A DNA stretch of 22,832 nt. Source: CAG-791 sp045113775. GTDB taxonomy: Bacteria; Bacillota; Clostridia; Lachnospirales; Lachnospiraceae. The notes below the pieces were generated by a model. It searched no databases and was not told where the DNA came from. It saw nothing but the letters and a program-made list of their open reading frames with translations. Where the stretch lies: positions 1-22,832 of the forward strand of contig JBGUJH010000138.1 in the NCBI GenBank assembly GCA_045113775.1, written 5' to 3'. Shown one piece after another: positions 15,731-22,832 of this stretch (the stretch's first letter is position 1; every line of letters begins with the position of its first letter). Made by a program: the position numbers and the translations under genes.

Positions 15731-16711
15731 ATGAACAGACCGCTGATCTCTGTTGTTCTTCCAATTTACAATATAGAAGCTTACCTCGACCGCTGCATGG
15801 AGGCCGTTCTGAACCAGACCTACGACAATCTCGAGATCCTGATGGTCGATGACGGTTCTCCCGACGGCTGCGGCGCCATGTGCGACCGGTACGCGCGCGA
15901 GGACTCCCGCGTCAAGGCTCTGCACAAGGAAAACGGCGGCCTGTCCGATGCCCGCAACTACGGGATCGCCCACTCCACAGGGGAGTATATCACCTGCATC
16001 GATCCCGACGATTACGTGGATCTCGATTTCGTTGAGTATCTCTACGGCCTGGCGGCTAAATACTCCGCCCGCATGTCCATCTGCCAGCACATCACCGAGT
16101 ATGACAACGGCACCTGCAAGGATCACGGCTCTGCAGGCGACGAGCTCATGGACGTCGAGACCTGCCTGCGCAGGATGCTCTATCACGACGTGATCGACAC
16201 TTCCGCCTGGGCCAAGCTCTACCACCGCAGCCTGTTCGACACAGTTTCTTACCCCAAGGGGAAGATCTTCGAGGACATCGGCACGACTTACGCGCTGATG
16301 ATGCAGTGCGATAATGGCATCGCCGTCGGTTATGAGTCAAAATATCACTATATGTACCACATGAACTCCATCGTCAACAGCAGTTTCTCGCCGCGCAAGC
16401 TTGACCTTCTGGAGATGACGGACAAGATGGGGCATGAAGTCGTAAAGGCTTACCCTTCCCTGAAGCAGGCCGTGCTGCGCAGGCGCGTCTACGCGCGCTT
16501 CAGCACTCTGAACCAGATGCTGCACACACAGGGGTATGATAAAGAGCGCAGTGAGATCATCCGCTTCATACTCCATTACAAGAAAAGGATCCTGACAGAT
16601 CCTCTGGCGCCAAGGCGCGACAAGATCGCCATCCGGCTGCTGGACACCAATTACAATCTCTACAGAATGTTCTGGACGGCATATCAGTCCGCATTATTCA
16701 AAAAGAACTGA
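15731..16711 (+). CDS. Family 2 glycosyltransferase
   Basis: 326 residues. The GT-A fold N-terminus has ISVVLPIYN at 6-14, the nucleotide-binding VDDGSPDGC from 39, ENGGLSDARN at 67-76 and the metal-binding DPDD at 91-94, all GT2 hallmarks. The C-terminal third is variable, with no transmembrane helix, so it is likely a cytoplasmic or peripheral enzyme that transfers a sugar from a nucleotide-sugar donor to a polysaccharide or lipid acceptor. AAGGAGGG (15715-15722) precedes the ATG by 8 bases. No other sugar genes are nearby, so the acceptor is unknown. A strong bidirectional terminator follows. Confidence 0.92.
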   Translation: MNRPLISVVLPIYNIEAYLDRCMEAVLNQTYDNLEILMVDDGSPDGCGAMCDRYAREDSRVKALHKENGGLSDARNYGIAHSTGEYITCIDPDDYVDLDFVEYLYGLAAKYSARMSICQHITEYDNGTCKDHGSAGDELMDVETCLRRMLYHDVIDTSAWAKLYHRSLFDTVSYPKGKIFEDIGTTYALMMQCDNGIAVGYESKYHYMYHMNSIVNSSFSPRKLDLLEMTDKMGHEVVKAYPSLKQAVLRRRVYARFSTLNQMLHTQGYDKERSEIIRFILHYKKRILTDPLAPRRDKIAIRLLDTNYNLYRMFWTAYQSALFKKN

Positions 16712-16757
16712 AAAACGGCGGCTGCCGCACGATCTGTGCGGCAGCCGCCTGCTTTTG
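16711..16757. terminator. Bidirectional terminator after the glycosyltransferase
   Basis: A perfect 14-bp stem GGCGGCTGCCGCAC/GTGCGGCAGCCGCC (16717-16730, 16736-16749) with a 5-base loop. TGCTTTT follows on plus, and AAAAA at 16711-16715 gives a T-run on minus, so it can also end transcripts of the DUF4132 operon. Confidence 0.95.
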
Positions 16758-16762
16758 TCGTT

Positions 16763-16841
16763 AAGGCTCGCAGAGCGAGCCGCTGCGCCGCGTGCGGGTT
16801 GCCTGTAAGGCAGCATCTTCCTCTCCGCACGCGTATGCATC
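16763..16841 (+). repeat. 79-bp structured repeat, copy 1
   Basis: This copy matches 22728-22806 at 74 of 79 positions, same orientation, no gaps. Predicted folds: GGCTCGC-AGA-GCGAGCC hairpin, then an outer stem CGCGTGCGG/CCGCACGCG enclosing GTTGCCT/AGGCAGC. It lies between the glycosyltransferase terminator and the stop of the DUF4132 gene, so it is in the 3' leader-out of that minus-strand transcript. Confidence 0.9.
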
Positions 16842-16862
16842 GTGCCCCGCGGAGCGGGACAC
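16842..16862. other. Hairpin adjoining repeat copy 1
   Basis: GTGCCCCGC-GGA-GCGGGACAC forms a 9-position stem with one mismatch, directly after repeat copy 1. No T-run follows on either strand, so it is not a standard terminator. Copy 2 is followed by unrelated sequence. Confidence 0.5.
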
Positions 16863-16881
16863 CTTTCCGCCCGCATTTACG

Positions 16882-19800
16882 TCATCTAATCTGCTGGAGA
16901 ATGTAAGGATCCTTGATCTTTTGGTCCTGCGCGAGCAGCAGGATCTTGGACAGGATCTCCGCCGTCTTGGGATCTTCGTCGATGAAGGGCAGGAAGATCT
17001 TCCCTCTCTGCTGCGAATGCACAGGCAGAATATTGATCATTCCGCCGCTCTCCTTGTGGATCACGCCGCTCCCGAGCTGTACGTTGTAGTTTCCGAGCGT
17101 CCCCTTGATAAAGGCGTGCGTTCCCTCAAAGGTCACATTCGTGATTCCGAAGAGTTCCATGTTGAATTCGAAGATCACGCGCCTCATTTCAATAGTAGAG
17201 TGGCTGGTCTCGGGATCAACGCCGCCCACATGAGCCACGCTGACCGCCAGATCCACGTCTCTCATGACCTCGGAATAGAGAATATCCGGGACTTCTGAGA
17301 GTTTTTTCTGCTTATGGGTCTTCCTGTCGTAGAAGGAGACAAATTCCAGAGTCGGATTCTCCGTGTCCGCCGGCGAGAACCAGTCTGCCAGCGCGTAGAT
17401 GGTCGCCGAGATATTCTGCTTGAAGAAGACCTTCTGCAGTCCCTCGTCGTAATCGGCCACCCATCTGCGGCCTCTGAGCGCGGCGACGGTCTTCTTGGGC
17501 TGGATCTGGTATCCCGCGAACATCCTCGAATCAAGCGCGTCCTTTTCCTCTTCCAGCTTCACATAGAATTCTCTGAAGACCTGCTTGAAAGGCTGTTTCA
17601 GCCCGCTCTCCTTATTTTTCTCGAAGAACATCCTCTGGTACTTAGGAAGCACCCCGCGCTTATAGAGGGTGATCGGGTGCGCCACCAAAAGCTGCGTATC
17701 AGGAGAGAGCGCGGGCTCAAGAGCTCCCAGCTCTTCCAGTGTTCCGACAAGGCCTTCTGTTCCGTCTTCAACTCCCACAAATACAAGTCTCCCCAGGATT
17801 CCCGCTGTCACCGGATTCCTGCACAGTCCGCACAGTTCTCCGTAGCTGTAGGCGTCCTCTTCTTCCATAGCCCGCTCGAACATTGCAGTGCAGCGCGAAT
17901 ACTGTCCCTTGAGCTTGGTCGAGAAATCCTTCACTTCGTTAAAGGTCTCATCCTTCTTCAAAGCCGCCGGCACAGACTTCACGGTTTTGCCCTTCTTTGT
18001 CAGTACGAGCTGCGTCTTTCCGTCGGGATCCACTTCCACCTTCGCGACGTAGTCTCCGATCTCGATTCCATCAAGGAATTTCTGATTTGAGGTCACCAGC
18101 TCGGTCTCCATGGCCAGCGTCAGGCGCAGATCATCGGCGTAACCCGCTGTTGTGGCCATATTTTTCATCGCGTACTGCACGCACTGCGCCTCGCTGGCCC
18201 GCCTCTGGGCGCCGAACTGTTTGCTCTCCTTGAGGAATTTCTGCAGGAATTCGTAGCGGTGCAGGGCGTCCTGCCTGTCCTTCATCGGAATCAGGCCGTA
18301 GCTCATCAGAAGGTCCTTGTTGCGCTTATCCTCGATGACCTTCTCCAGCTCGTCCCGGTCCACTTTGCCTGTAGCGGCGTCCGCATATTTGCGCGCGCGG
18401 GTGTGCTTGCTGCCGTCCGCGATATACTTGGCCGCCTTATAGAGCTTGGCGAAGTTCTTCTCTCCGAGCTTCTCATACACTTCGAAGAACCAGTTCGTGT
18501 CGAAGCATCCGTTATTGAGCTCCTCAGGCGAGAGAGGCGTATATCTGGCGATCACGGCCTTCTTGCGGTCGTCGAACCGCTCATTCATATGCGCCATAAA
18601 GTAATAGCAGCCGCTCGTAAACCCGTCGATCCCCAGTACTTCTTCGGCCATCTCCAGCCACTGCGGCGCGTACATAGCCACCTCGATCAGGCGGTCTGTG
18701 CTTATCTTATTCTCCTTAACAGCCTTTTTCAGGTCGTCTGCCGTCTCACCCTCGCCCGGCCAGCAGACCTTGAGCAGGTGAGAGAGGCACTCTTTCTTGC
18801 TCGTTCCGCTGTTAAAAGAGTAATACGTATTGCGGTCCAAGGTGTCCTTACCCAGCGCACGCAGGATCTCCATGAGGCGCGGGATGCCCTCGATCCGGGA
18901 GATACGGCTGACAGCTTCTGAAAAGACCGTAGGCGTGTCGCCGCGCTTGAGTTCCACGTCCAGAATGAGGTTCACCAGATTCTGATAGACTTCCCTGCAT
19001 AGTTTATAAAAACTGTGCTCTGTATCCATGGTCCGCTTTTCGAGATCCACCGGCATGTAGAACCTCAGAGTGCGAAGCGCGTAGAGTGTGACATTAGGCC
19101 GGAAAATATCGCCCAGGTTTCCTACCGCGTACTTGAGTCCGACCATCTCAAAGGCAGCTTTGTACAGAAAATCTTTAGTGATCATGCCCAGCTCATGGGC
19201 CTTCACATAGGAATGGATCGAGAGTATGTTGGAGGAACTTCCGCCGTAGCGCGTGTTCGGCTCGTGCGCGTCAAACTGATAGACCCTGTCCGTATGGTAG
19301 AGCAGCGGAAATACGCCGCGGAATTCATCATCGCTCTCATACTGGGATGCGCGGGTCAAAAGCCCCCGGAACTTATTAGACCTGATGAAACAGATCGTCG
19401 GGCGCTGCTGCAAGTAGTAATTTGAGTATTTTGACGGGGCTCTCTCCATCCAGCGGATCTCTTCGGGAAGCTCTGTCGCCGCCAGGACCGCCGCCTGCGC
19501 GATCTCGGCGGGCAGGACCAGATGCTGCTGGCTCTCGATGATGTCCAGGATCGTCTGGTAGGTGCTGTGCGTATTGCGGCCGCCCATGTACTTGGGATCG
19601 GCGTAGTGATACCCCGAATAGGCCTCGCCGAAGATCGTCTTCTCCGCCTTCAGATACGCCGCCATATCCTTGACATCTGTCTCGTCATAGCCTCCGCGCG
19701 CCGCAAAGTGCAGGTTGAACAGCACTTTGGGATCCTTAATAATCTTTTCATAGACTTCGATCCACAGCTCGGGGAAGGGATAGCGCGTCTCGATCGCGCC

Positions 19801-22113
19801 GCTGTAATCATAGTTGATCAGATACAGGCCGTTCTCGAGCAGCTGCTTCTCTCCGTTCACGCTCGTGTATTCGAGCTTTCCGTGCTCGACTATGAACGCT
19901 TTGATCCTGTCAAAATACTGATCCATCTCCTTCGCAGACAAACTGAAGTATTTCTTAAGGATCTCCGTCGGTGAGTCCGCGGCTCCGCCGCCCGTCACTT
20001 TCTTCAGGAGTTTTCCGAAGATCCCTCCCTGCTGCCCGCCTGCGCTCTTCTCCAGCCCCGTCACGTAGTCCGCCGACGGGTCGTACAGGCCATAGCCCTC
20101 TTTGTTAAGGATGGTTCCGGCCCCTTCGCTCCCCGCGATCTCCTCGTAGAGTACCTTCTCTTTATCAGTCAGGACAGAATCATCCGGGAGGACTTCGCGA
20201 AGAAGGGCTGCGCTCGCTTTTTTGCCGGCTTCACTCTCCTCGCTGCGGCGCTTGAGCATGTCAAGGCCTGCCAGGCGGACCTGCTCCTGGTTTGAAGAAA
20301 GAATCCTTCGGATGCTGCTCTCTATACCGGCCTCATCCTGCCTCTCCAGGAGGTCGATGATGTTGCGGCGGGTCTCCTCATTCTTGAGGCGCAGCTGCTT
20401 CTCGAGCTTGATATAGTCGTCCTCTGTGAGCGGGAGCTTCTTGAGGATCTGCCATGCCGCTCTTCTCGTATAACTCTCCTTGTCAGCCACATAGCCGATC
20501 AGGGCGTCTTTCTGCGTCGGCGTGGCCGGGTCATGAAGCAGGACCCGTAGGTAATAGAAGCGGGTGTTGTAGTAGGAATCCATGATATCCGAAAGCCGCA
20601 CGCAGATCTCGTCGATCAACGCCTGGTCCTGCAGGGCGTAAGCGATCATAGCCAGTCTCTGCGTGAGGTCGCTCTTGTCGAGGACCGCGCCGTACCAGGG
20701 GAAGATCATGGGGGAATACTCTATTTTGCGCTTCTTCATGCTGTCCGCGAGTTCCTTCAGAATACCGTAGTGAAGCCGCGCCTGCTCCTCGCTGTCAAAG
20801 ATTTCCGTGACAGGGAGCGGTCTGTAGTGCAGGTCTTCCTCGCTGGCGCTATAGACCATCTGGTTCTTCTCGTTGAGGATGCAGCTCCTGATGATAGTAT
20901 CTACTGCATCGAGGTAGGTGGGCATGAACGCAGCCGCCATCTGCTGGTCTTCGGGATAAGTCTCGAGGATCTTCCAGGCTGCCTGCTCGCTGAAATCCGA
21001 GTGCTGCATATACCGGTTATAATAAGAGATCGTGAGACGCTGGTTCTTTGTGCCGTCCTGCGCGATCTCCAGCATGCGATCCACCGCGTCCTGTGCCTCA
21101 TAAAAGCCCATGGCCCAGAGTCCCGTGACGATCTGCACGCTGTCGTCGGTCCTTGTCATCTCCACAGCCTTATCGCGGTCTCGGACCGCCTCGCTGATCC
21201 CGGCCAGAAGCTTTGCCGAGACTCTGTCCATGGAATCGACATTGCAGATGCCTGTCCAGGTCGCGATGGCGCGCTTGACCGCTGAAAAGCGCAGCAGATC
21301 ATTATCCTCAATAGCTTTCAAAATAGTGAGAAAGCTTTCCGCCCGTCCGCAGTCTGCGTTCTCGCAGACCGCCTGACGCACGCCCTCCTGCAGCCTTGCG
21401 GCCACCAGAAACTTCGCTAAAAGCTCATGAAGTTCGCTATTCCTTGACTTTACGATTCCCCTGATCAGAGGCACTGTGACCAGCACCGTGTTGTTGTCAC
21501 TGAGGATCGCTTCCTTCACCGCTTCGACCACCGCAGAGTCTCCGCGGTCGATCCTTGCCGCCACAATGTCGTCAAACTGCGGCATATGGAGCTTGCGGGC
21601 GTATGTATCATTCCGAATGAAATCTACGGTCTCTTCATCAAGTTCCGCCGACGCGGTGCCTCCAGCCATCAGGTACTGCACCGGAGTAAAGCCCAGAATT
21701 CCCAGCACTTTAAAGGCCTGCATCAGGCCGAAGGCGTCCGCAATATGCGCCGCAGGGTCCGCGGTGCGCAGCGTAGGCCTGAAGATCGTCCTTGTATACT
21801 GGAAATCCGCGAACTGATCCAGCATATACTCGTAGTCCGCGCGGTACTGCTGCGGCACCAGAATATCCGCCAGATCGGAGAACTCCCCGAGCACAATTTC
21901 TTTCAATGACCTCTCGCGGCCCTTGATATTGGCTCTCGCCCACTTTCTGATCTCCGGAAATCCGCAGTGCGGATAATCGCTGAATTTTACAATTTCCTCA
22001 AAGAGCTCTTTTTTCGCAGGTTTCAGCTTCTTGATCTGTTTCTCGTGCTCCTTGTCCCATCTCTCAAGTCTTTCCTTCTCCCATTTGGTCCTGGAGTTGT
22101 AGTCAAATGCCAT
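16882..22113 (-). CDS. Giant DUF4132/MolR-family protein
   Basis: 1743 residues, soluble, no signal peptide or convincing membrane helix. The last 270 or so residues (from LLVAHPITLYKRGVLPKYQ near 1470 to the end, including YDEGLQKVFF and GSGVIHKESGGMINILPVHS) read as the C-terminal DUF4132 region found in E. coli MolR/YehI. The N-terminal two-thirds is helical, with repeated short helix pairs such as RRAAWQILKKLPLTEDDY and RRNIIDLLERQDE that look like HEAT-type repeats (about 545-640), in line with the DUF5724-type N-terminus of the family. Biochemical role unknown; an old link of MolR to molybdate regulation is weak. GGGAGG sits 7 bases before the ATG. It follows a small beta-grasp-like gene by 97 bases, apparently in one operon. 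Confidence 0.85.
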   Translation of the reverse strand: MAFDYNSRTKWEKERLERWDKEHEKQIKKLKPAKKELFEEIVKFSDYPHCGFPEIRKWARANIKGRERSLKEIVLGEFSDLADILVPQQYRADYEYMLDQFADFQYTRTIFRPTLRTADPAAHIADAFGLMQAFKVLGILGFTPVQYLMAGGTASAELDEETVDFIRNDTYARKLHMPQFDDIVAARIDRGDSAVVEAVKEAILSDNNTVLVTVPLIRGIVKSRNSELHELLAKFLVAARLQEGVRQAVCENADCGRAESFLTILKAIEDNDLLRFSAVKRAIATWTGICNVDSMDRVSAKLLAGISEAVRDRDKAVEMTRTDDSVQIVTGLWAMGFYEAQDAVDRMLEIAQDGTKNQRLTISYYNRYMQHSDFSEQAAWKILETYPEDQQMAAAFMPTYLDAVDTIIRSCILNEKNQMVYSASEEDLHYRPLPVTEIFDSEEQARLHYGILKELADSMKKRKIEYSPMIFPWYGAVLDKSDLTQRLAMIAYALQDQALIDEICVRLSDIMDSYYNTRFYYLRVLLHDPATPTQKDALIGYVADKESYTRRAAWQILKKLPLTEDDYIKLEKQLRLKNEETRRNIIDLLERQDEAGIESSIRRILSSNQEQVRLAGLDMLKRRSEESEAGKKASAALLREVLPDDSVLTDKEKVLYEEIAGSEGAGTILNKEGYGLYDPSADYVTGLEKSAGGQQGGIFGKLLKKVTGGGAADSPTEILKKYFSLSAKEMDQYFDRIKAFIVEHGKLEYTSVNGEKQLLENGLYLINYDYSGAIETRYPFPELWIEVYEKIIKDPKVLFNLHFAARGGYDETDVKDMAAYLKAEKTIFGEAYSGYHYADPKYMGGRNTHSTYQTILDIIESQQHLVLPAEIAQAAVLAATELPEEIRWMERAPSKYSNYYLQQRPTICFIRSNKFRGLLTRASQYESDDEFRGVFPLLYHTDRVYQFDAHEPNTRYGGSSSNILSIHSYVKAHELGMITKDFLYKAAFEMVGLKYAVGNLGDIFRPNVTLYALRTLRFYMPVDLEKRTMDTEHSFYKLCREVYQNLVNLILDVELKRGDTPTVFSEAVSRISRIEGIPRLMEILRALGKDTLDRNTYYSFNSGTSKKECLSHLLKVCWPGEGETADDLKKAVKENKISTDRLIEVAMYAPQWLEMAEEVLGIDGFTSGCYYFMAHMNERFDDRKKAVIARYTPLSPEELNNGCFDTNWFFEVYEKLGEKNFAKLYKAAKYIADGSKHTRARKYADAATGKVDRDELEKVIEDKRNKDLLMSYGLIPMKDRQDALHRYEFLQKFLKESKQFGAQRRASEAQCVQYAMKNMATTAGYADDLRLTLAMETELVTSNQKFLDGIEIGDYVAKVEVDPDGKTQLVLTKKGKTVKSVPAALKKDETFNEVKDFSTKLKGQYSRCTAMFERAMEEEDAYSYGELCGLCRNPVTAGILGRLVFVGVEDGTEGLVGTLEELGALEPALSPDTQLLVAHPITLYKRGVLPKYQRMFFEKNKESGLKQPFKQVFREFYVKLEEEKDALDSRMFAGYQIQPKKTVAALRGRRWVADYDEGLQKVFFKQNISATIYALADWFSPADTENPTLEFVSFYDRKTHKQKKLSEVPDILYSEVMRDVDLAVSVAHVGGVDPETSHSTIEMRRVIFEFNMELFGITNVTFEGTHAFIKGTLGNYNVQLGSGVIHKESGGMINILPVHSQQRGKIFLPFIDEDPKTAEILSKILLLAQDQKIKDPYILQQIR

Positions 22114-22149
22114 CCTGATACCTCCCTCTCGCAGACTTCCTCATATCAA

Positions 22150-22237
22150 CTGTCCCGCCGGAAACGATCTTCCCGTCACCACATCTGTCCTGTCGGGGAC
22201 CATCTTCCTGTCACCACATCCGTCCCGCCAGGAACGT
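22150..22237. repeat. 35-bp tandem repeat, 2.5 copies
   Basis: Full copies at 22150-22184 and 22185-22219 (about 28 of 35 identical) are followed by a half copy at 22220-22237 (CCGTCCCGCCAGGAACGT). The half copy codes the end of the small gene on the minus strand; the full copies supply its last two codons and stop and fill most of the gap to the DUF4132 gene. Confidence 0.85.
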
Positions 22238-22630
22238 CAGCCTTATAAACGTTACTTCGCTCTGATCTTTCAGGTCCATCTGTTCCGATCGCTCCGTATA
22301 CCTCACGCCGTCCGCGAACAGCGCCACCATCCCGTCGTCAAAACATTGCAGCGCGTTCGCCACTGCTTTCCCTTCGTCGGCTTTCCTGTCGTCCATGGGA
22401 TCGCCGTACGAGACCTTTCCGCCCGCCGCTTTATCTTCCAGTACCTCGCTCGAGAACAGACGCAGAATTTCCCCTTTGTCTTTTCTCTCGTTGTATTCCC
22501 GCACATTCTGCCTGACTGTCTCCGTCAGAAATTCTTCCACAGTCATCGGCCCGTCCGGATACTCCCGGACCTGCTGCACAACAGCGGCTTTTCTGCGGGA
22601 CGCTCCCTTTACATTGATCCTGATCTGCAT
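22211..22630 (-). CDS. Small beta-grasp (MoaD/ubiquitin-like) candidate protein
   Basis: 139 residues. Pattern read by eye: N-terminal strand MQIRINVKG, second strand near 17-25, helix VEEFLTETVRQNVREYN at 31-47, a charged insertion, then strand MVALFADGVR (101-110) and a terminal strand LKDQSEVTFIRLTFLAG (120-136). The end closely follows the MoaD/ThiS pattern LK-x-G-D-E-V-x-F-x(4)-AGG, but the second glycine is Arg and two residues (MW) follow. GGGAGG lies 7 bases before the ATG. It precedes the giant DUF4132 gene with the same kind of ribosome site. The fold is an inference; I do not recognise a named family. Without a free GG end, conjugation or thiocarboxylate chemistry would need trimming or is lost. 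Confidence 0.75.
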   Translation of the reverse strand: MQIRINVKGASRRKAAVVQQVREYPDGPMTVEEFLTETVRQNVREYNERKDKGEILRLFSSEVLEDKAAGGKVSYGDPMDDRKADEGKAVANALQCFDDGMVALFADGVRYTERSEQMDLKDQSEVTFIRLTFLAGRMW

Positions 22631-22664
22631 TGCTGGACCTCCCTGTACTGCCGGTCTACTTAAA

Positions 22665-22720
22665 CGTTTTCCATACTATTAATAATATCATATAGTGAGG
22701 TAATTATCAGCGGATTATTC
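22665..22720 (-). promoter_or_regulatory. AT-rich putative promoter region of the small-protein/DUF4132 operon
   Basis: The minus strand contains TATGATATTATTAATA, giving -10 candidates TATGAT and TATTAT. No good -35 stands 16-18 bases upstream. It is the only AT-rich island between repeat copy 2 and the small gene, which places copy 2 upstream of transcription start if this promoter is used. Confidence 0.3.
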
Positions 22721-22727
22721 CCAATTC

Positions 22728-22806
22728 AAGGCTCGCAGAGCGAGCCGCTGCGCCGCGTGCGGGTTGCCTGAAAGGCAACATCTTCCTTTTCGCACGCGTG
22801 TGCATC
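22728..22806 (+). repeat. 79-bp structured repeat, copy 2
   Basis: Same length and orientation as 16763-16841 with five substitutions. The inner hairpin GTTGCCT-GAA-AGGCAAC is a perfect 7 bp here, while copy 1 has one G-U pair; the outer stem keeps 8 pairs plus one wobble. It lies on the far side of the two-gene DUF4132 unit. Sequence from 22807 to the window end shows no recognised feature. Confidence 0.9.
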
Positions 22807-22832
22807 ATTTAACTCGGTCGGGACCCACTCCC

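Noticed and set aside
17314..18090. Several long plus-strand frames opposite the DUF4132 gene
   Set aside because: They lack ribosome sites and recognisable motifs and lie wholly within the 1743-codon minus-strand gene.
16763..22806. Flanking 79-bp repeats as ends of an insertion sequence or transposon
   Set aside because: They are direct rather than inverted, no transposase or integrase lies between them, and no target-site duplication was seen; kept only as a repeat-flanked cassette.

Overview
The window (about 22.8 kb, moderately GC-rich, nearly every gene preceded by an AGGAGG-type ribosome binding site) looks like chromosome of an anaerobic Gram-positive Clostridia bacterium, most likely Lachnospiraceae-like. 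This placement rests on gene style and protein wording, not on a database search.

Layout, left to right. (1) A truncated tRNA-Ser(CGA) on the minus strand at the left edge. (2) Plus strand 231-4122: a two-gene ABCG-like transporter in which the ATPase carries an extra N-terminal membrane domain, then a double-domain PPK2 polyphosphate kinase closed by a strong terminator. (3) Plus strand 4322-8701: a potassium operon of a KtrB/TrkH channel, a KtrA/TrkA regulatory subunit, a KdpD-type kinase lacking the classical KdpD N-terminal sensor, a KdpE-type regulator, and a 24-codon membrane microprotein. A direct repeat resembling the E. coli KdpE operator lies upstream, so the kinase/regulator pair probably controls its own potassium channel. 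(4) 8772-10139: a neurotransmitter:sodium symporter (NSS) gene with a TTG start inside a perfect 15-bp inverted repeat. (5) Minus strand, convergent: nadE (14891-14109), then a CydD-like and a CydC-like ABC exporter pair. The CydD-like protein ends in a Gly-X-Y (collagen-like) repeat tail encoded by a 36-bp tandem repeat. (6) Plus strand 15015-16711: an unrecognised helical protein and a family 2 glycosyltransferase, ending at a bidirectional terminator. (7) Minus strand 22630-16882: a small protein that reads like a MoaD/ubiquitin-type beta-grasp protein, followed by a 1743-residue DUF4132/MolR-type protein.

The most unusual part is region 7. The two-gene unit is bracketed by two same-orientation copies of a 79-bp structured repeat (16763-16841 and 22728-22806; 5 differences by eye). 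The differences mostly keep the predicted stems paired. The small gene's C-terminus is interrupted by a 35-bp tandem repeat. Other noteworthy points are the collagen-like tail on an ABC exporter, the membrane microprotein in the potassium operon, and the inverted repeat covering the NSS start codon.

All functional calls come from reading motifs by eye; no similarity search, structure prediction or folding program was run.
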